From: Sphaerosporella brunnea
Lineage: Eukaryota > Ascomycota > Pezizomycetes > Pezizales > Pyronemataceae
Assembly (NCBI GenBank): GCA_008704415.1
Contig: VXIS01000429.1
Location: 1 to 33,170 of the forward strand
DNA: 33,170 bases
Direction of reading: 5' to 3'
Shown here one piece after another: positions 30,565 to 33,170 of the stretch; within the stretch, counting starts at the first letter, position 1, and every line of letters starts with the position of its first letter. The notes beneath the pieces are model-generated. The model was given only the letters and a program-made list of their open reading frames with translations, did no database searches and was not told the origin of the DNA. The position numbers were made by a program, and so were the translations under genes.

Positions 30565-31918
30565 TGTGTGAACTAATTATTATTTGTGATTTTGTTTTTG
30601 TGTCGTTCCTTTATTCGGGTTGATATGCCCACATGCTGGTGTGTATTGTTGATTGGGGGCTTTTCGAGGAAGCACTTGTGTATTGCTTGGGTCTCTAAGG
30701 ATCGCTGATGAGACTGTTCGTTGGAGGTGGAGGTGGCGGTGAAGGGTTTGGTTTGGTTTGGTTTGAGAAGCTGGTGTGCGCAGATCAGTTAAGGGCCTGT
30801 TTGGATAGCTCGGTACTTAAGCGAAACGGCGGTATTTCGCAGAAATACCGAGACGCCGTTTGGGTGACCTCGGTATCCAACTTCAAAGATCAGAACGGAA
30901 CAGGAACCGTGAAGCTCTGCATGAGAAAATTTATACTGACCTCCAGAGGTCAGTTTCTCTTCGTATGGGCATCCACCCCGCGCGATCTCTCGCGTATGGT
31001 TGGGAACTCCTAGAGTGCTGGCGACTTAGTTGGGGTAGCGTCTTGGCAAGGCTTGGCAAATGTCCAATCGCTCTGGTTGATGATTAAGCAACGGGTGATG
31101 GCTCATGTGTCAAATTCCCCGCTCAAACATGAATAGCTCACACTATATTCATCTGATAACACATTTTCTCTCAGGCAAAAGTTCTTTCTTTAGTAGTAGT
31201 AGTAGTAGTAGTCAAAATCGATAATGATGCATATTTAGGGGAGATCATCTAATGTCACTCAACATACGCTTTCCCTAATTGGGTATAGCAAGAGTAATTG
31301 AGCCGCACAGAGCCGCTGTCCAATTGACCCCTCCGCCACCAAAAACTAGTGATTTTCAAACCTTTTCAGCTCCATTACCACACCACTGAATTGAAATTGG
31401 AAACCTGAGGATTATTCTTAGTACTCTATTCTATCGATCTCGGGTCTTTTTTCTCACTCTTTTTATTTTTGTGGGGTGGGAAAAAGGTTGGCGTTAGAGG
31501 TTGTTGAGGGCGTCGACCCCCCTGTCACGCTACCTTAGCTAAATGGCCGTCACTCTAGTCGCTGTGTAATTTGTGACATTCATCCTGATTACTAAGCTTA
31601 TTGACACGTGACAAAGATTGCCCCTGCTGACAACCGGAAGCTTAAAAACACGCGTTCAATAGCCGCCAAACCACAACTCTACAGGTCAAAAAAAAGCTGT
31701 TATTCCAGTGCTGGCTTTTTATGCGCTTAACAAACGCTCATATTACTCGTATGTACTTCACAAGCAGTGCAGTAAATCTAAGCCGTTCTGCTGAATCCGT
31801 TCCTGCACCAAGTTCAATTGCGTTGCCAGACCTGTTCCACAAGTAATGTTGCTGTACATCATCATCTATCACAATGGTTTAAGGTAGGCCCGGCAAGACA
31901 ACTAAGAGGCAGCAAGCT
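30565..31918. other. 5' flank of the 551-residue gene and further repeats
   Basis: The start should contain the promoter of the minus-strand gene. A duplicated hairpin block lies at 30793-30880. A (TAG)n microsatellite occupies about 31191-31212. The phrase tatggttgggaactcctag at about 30995-31013 also occurs near 3471-3489 in the unnamed repeat. No protein gene was recognised. Confidence 0.5.
30793..30880. repeat. Hairpin flanked by direct repeats, MITE-like
   Basis: GGGCCTGTTTGG begins the block. CGGTATTTC (30830-30838) pairs with GAAATACCG (30842-30850), and AAACGG (30824-30829) with CCGTTT (30856-30861). The phrase gtttgg-at-agctcggta at 30799-30815 recurs in the same orientation at 30858-30876 as gtttgggtgacctcggta. 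The first 12 bases look like the ends of some small DNA elements, but no inverted partner was found. Confidence 0.5.
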
Positions 31919-32197
31919 GTATGAGAAAGAAAGCGGTAGAAGTGAAGCAACTAAATAGAGAAAAGGAGGTGGTAGTGGATCTACCAGAGGAGCTGCTCGT
32001 GCGGTTTAGTGTTGAGGATGTTCTGGAGCTTGAGAAATGAGAACCTGAGTACTCCAAAGATGAGGACTTTGAAGAGGAGAAAGACTGTGGAGTCACGTAT
32101 ACTGAAGAGGACCTGTTGAGGTGGATAATTCCGTTTTGGATACCTTTATCGCAAGCGGTTGCCAGCTTAGATTTGATACGTATAAGAACAACAGTAT
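31919..32197 (+). pseudogene. Acidic coding remnant beside the gypsy LTR
   Basis: Starting at ATG 31921 the plus frame reads MRKKAVEVKQLNREKEVVVD, LPEELLVRFSVEDVLELEK, a TGA at 32038, then EPEYSKDEDFEEEKD and TYTEEDLLRWIIPFW, and ends close to the LTR border. Composition is protein-like and strongly charged. A minus-strand frame also covers it but starts inside the LTR and is low in complexity. I do not recognise a family. The LTR may have inserted into this gene or element. Confidence 0.3.
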
Positions 32198-32210
32198 AGT
32201 CTTCAACTAC

Positions 32211-32570
32211 TGTTGGAAACCGGCTTTCTAGACAGGACGAGTGAGGAGGAAAGGACAAGTGAGATGGTGTGACTAGGGTTTGTGTAACGGGACAGGCGCG
32301 AGGAAACGTCCAAGGTACGTAGCTTTCGAGGCAAGGACCGGAGGCAGGAGGACAAGGACAAGAGGCAGAAGAAGACGAGACAAGACAAGGTGGTTCAAGG
32401 TTACTAGGTTCGCTAGTATACAAGACGTTCTGTAAAGAAGAAAAGAAGAAAAGAAACAAAAACAAGTGAAACCTCGCTATTTATGCTTTCCTGTCACGTG
32501 ACCGCGGCGCGCCGCGTCACGTGACACCTAACCCTAGCGCCGAGCCACCCCTTAACCTTGAGCCGTGACA
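32211..32570 (-). repeat. 3' LTR of a minus-strand Ty3/gypsy element
   Basis: Read on the minus strand, the LTR starts TGTCACGGCTC just after a purine tract and ends GGTTTCCAACA, giving TG...CA borders and about 360 bases. It contains a palindromic GGCGCGCC segment, repeated CACGTGAC motifs and a TATA box (GCATAAATAG). The partner LTR lies beyond the right edge, so neither length nor target duplication can be checked. Confidence 0.65.
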
Positions 32571-32581
32571 GTATCCCCCTT
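32571..32581 (-). other. Polypurine tract
   Basis: AAGGGGGATAC on the minus strand sits directly before the LTR, the position where plus-strand DNA synthesis is primed. Confidence 0.7.
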
Positions 32582-32605
32582 CTATGGCTGAGCTCCGACG
32601 AAGCT

Positions 32606-33170
32606 TCAGCTGTCATCTGGGAGTGGTCCGGGCTTGTGTGGGTACAATTCGTGGAAGCGGTCGATAGCTTCAAGGCCATTGATTCCTTCCGCCGCCTCCC
32701 ATTCCGGTGGGTCATAGCCGGTCCACTTTACCAGATCTTTGAGGCGTCCCCTTACCAAGCGGGAATCCAGAATGGCATCGACGGACCATTCTTTTTCGCC
32801 ATCGACAACAACAGGGAGAGGGGGTGGAATGATCTGTCCAGGGAGGGGGTCGGAAGATGCCGGGTTTAGAAGCGAGACCGGAAAGGTGCGATGGTTCTTC
32901 ATGGTGTCGGGGATGTCCAATTCATAGGCATGGGTACTGACGGCTCGAACCACTCGGTAAGGGCCCAGGTGCTTGTTTTCGAGTTTCCTAGATGGTCGTT
33001 CCGTGCGCAAGTTCCTAGAGTCCAGCCAGACGAGGTCGTTCTCTTTGAACACAGGGGCGGGGGCTCGGGACCGATCGGCGGCTTCAGTATATCTGGCTTG
33101 GGCGTACTTCATCTCGGCTCGTAGAACGTCGTGGATGTGTGACATCCGCTCGGCCACCAGCTGCGCGTCA
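32606..33170 (-). CDS. Ty3/gypsy pol C-terminus (integrase tail and chromodomain), partial
   Basis: The frame is open at the right edge and reads to a TGA at 32606. The integrase C-terminal region has RMSHIHDVLRAEMKYAQARY, NDLVWLDSRNLRT, KLENKHLGPYRVVR and YELDIP. A chromodomain follows: EWSVDAILDSRLVRGRLKDL, VKWTGYDPPEWEAAEGI and a helix FHELYPHKPGP. The chromodomain lacks the usual N-T-W step before WE, so it may be slightly degraded. No stop interrupts the 188 codons seen, so this copy looks younger than the one at 22.6-26.1 kb. It ends about 25 bases before the polypurine tract. Confidence 0.92.
   Translation of the reverse strand, partial: DAQLVAERMSHIHDVLRAEMKYAQARYTEAADRSRAPAPVFKENDLVWLDSRNLRTERPSRKLENKHLGPYRVVRAVSTHAYELDIPDTMKNHRTFPVSLLNPASSDPLPGQIIPPPLPVVVDGEKEWSVDAILDSRLVRGRLKDLVKWTGYDPPEWEAAEGINGLEAIDRFHELYPHKPGPLPDDS

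Noticed and set aside
31902..32465. 187-codon minus-strand Ser-rich frame
   Set aside because: It starts inside the LTR, and its Ser-rich half is the antisense of a more protein-like acidic plus frame.
31523..32570. Longer LTR of about 1050 bases starting at the TGTCACGC near 31523
   Set aside because: This would swallow the acidic coding remnant; the TG at 32211 gives a more usual length and a better border.

Overview
The window looks like a transposon-rich stretch of a filamentous ascomycete (Pezizomycotina) nuclear genome. Three host genes, all on the minus strand, have short introns of about 50-100 bases with GT...AG ends and fungal-type splice sites. The rest is mostly a nested graveyard of mobile elements, including a Tad-type LINE, chromodomain Ty3/gypsy retrotransposons and several DNA-transposon families. 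No bacterial operon, tRNA, rRNA or CRISPR array was seen.

Layout, left to right. Positions 1-2006 are a decayed LINE copy (tail of ORF1 plus a frameshifted ORF2), cut at the reverse transcriptase by an LTR-like block (about 2007-2816). A piggyBac-like cysteine-rich remnant (2999-3214) and copy 1 of an unnamed repeat (about 3420-3795) follow. Positions 3941-10433 are a nearly complete LINE with a poly(A) tail, flanked by a perfect 14-base target duplication. Its ORF1 is open. Its ORF2 carries one stop and several frameshifts.

Host gene 1 (11130-12274, minus, 4 exons) is a short-chain dehydrogenase/reductase of the polyol/sorbose reductase type with a mitochondrial-looking presequence. Positions 12275-14981 are gene-poor with homopolymer tracts. 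A 452-base TA-flanked MITE, copy 2 of the unnamed repeat and a 230-base MITE occupy 14982-16209. Host gene 2 (16603-18443, minus, 10 exons reconstructed) is a Ysc84/Lsb3-type protein with an SYLF lipid/actin-binding domain and a C-terminal SH3 domain. A Mutator-like non-autonomous element (19505-20312) has 73-base inverted ends and a 10-base target duplication.

Positions 21104-28526 are a second nest: a minus-strand gypsy RNase H fragment, a hAT-like end with a possible BED finger fused in frame to a degraded chromovirus pol gene, a decayed PIF/Harbinger transposase, and a 525-base fold-back element. Host gene 3 (28847-30564, minus, 2 exons) encodes a 551-residue, probably nuclear, disordered fungal protein. 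The right edge holds the 3' LTR and integrase/chromodomain end of another minus-strand gypsy element (32211-33170).

The host genes show no joint pathway. The main interest is the element nest and the open frames that cross element boundaries. All family calls come from reading motifs by eye; no database search was run.
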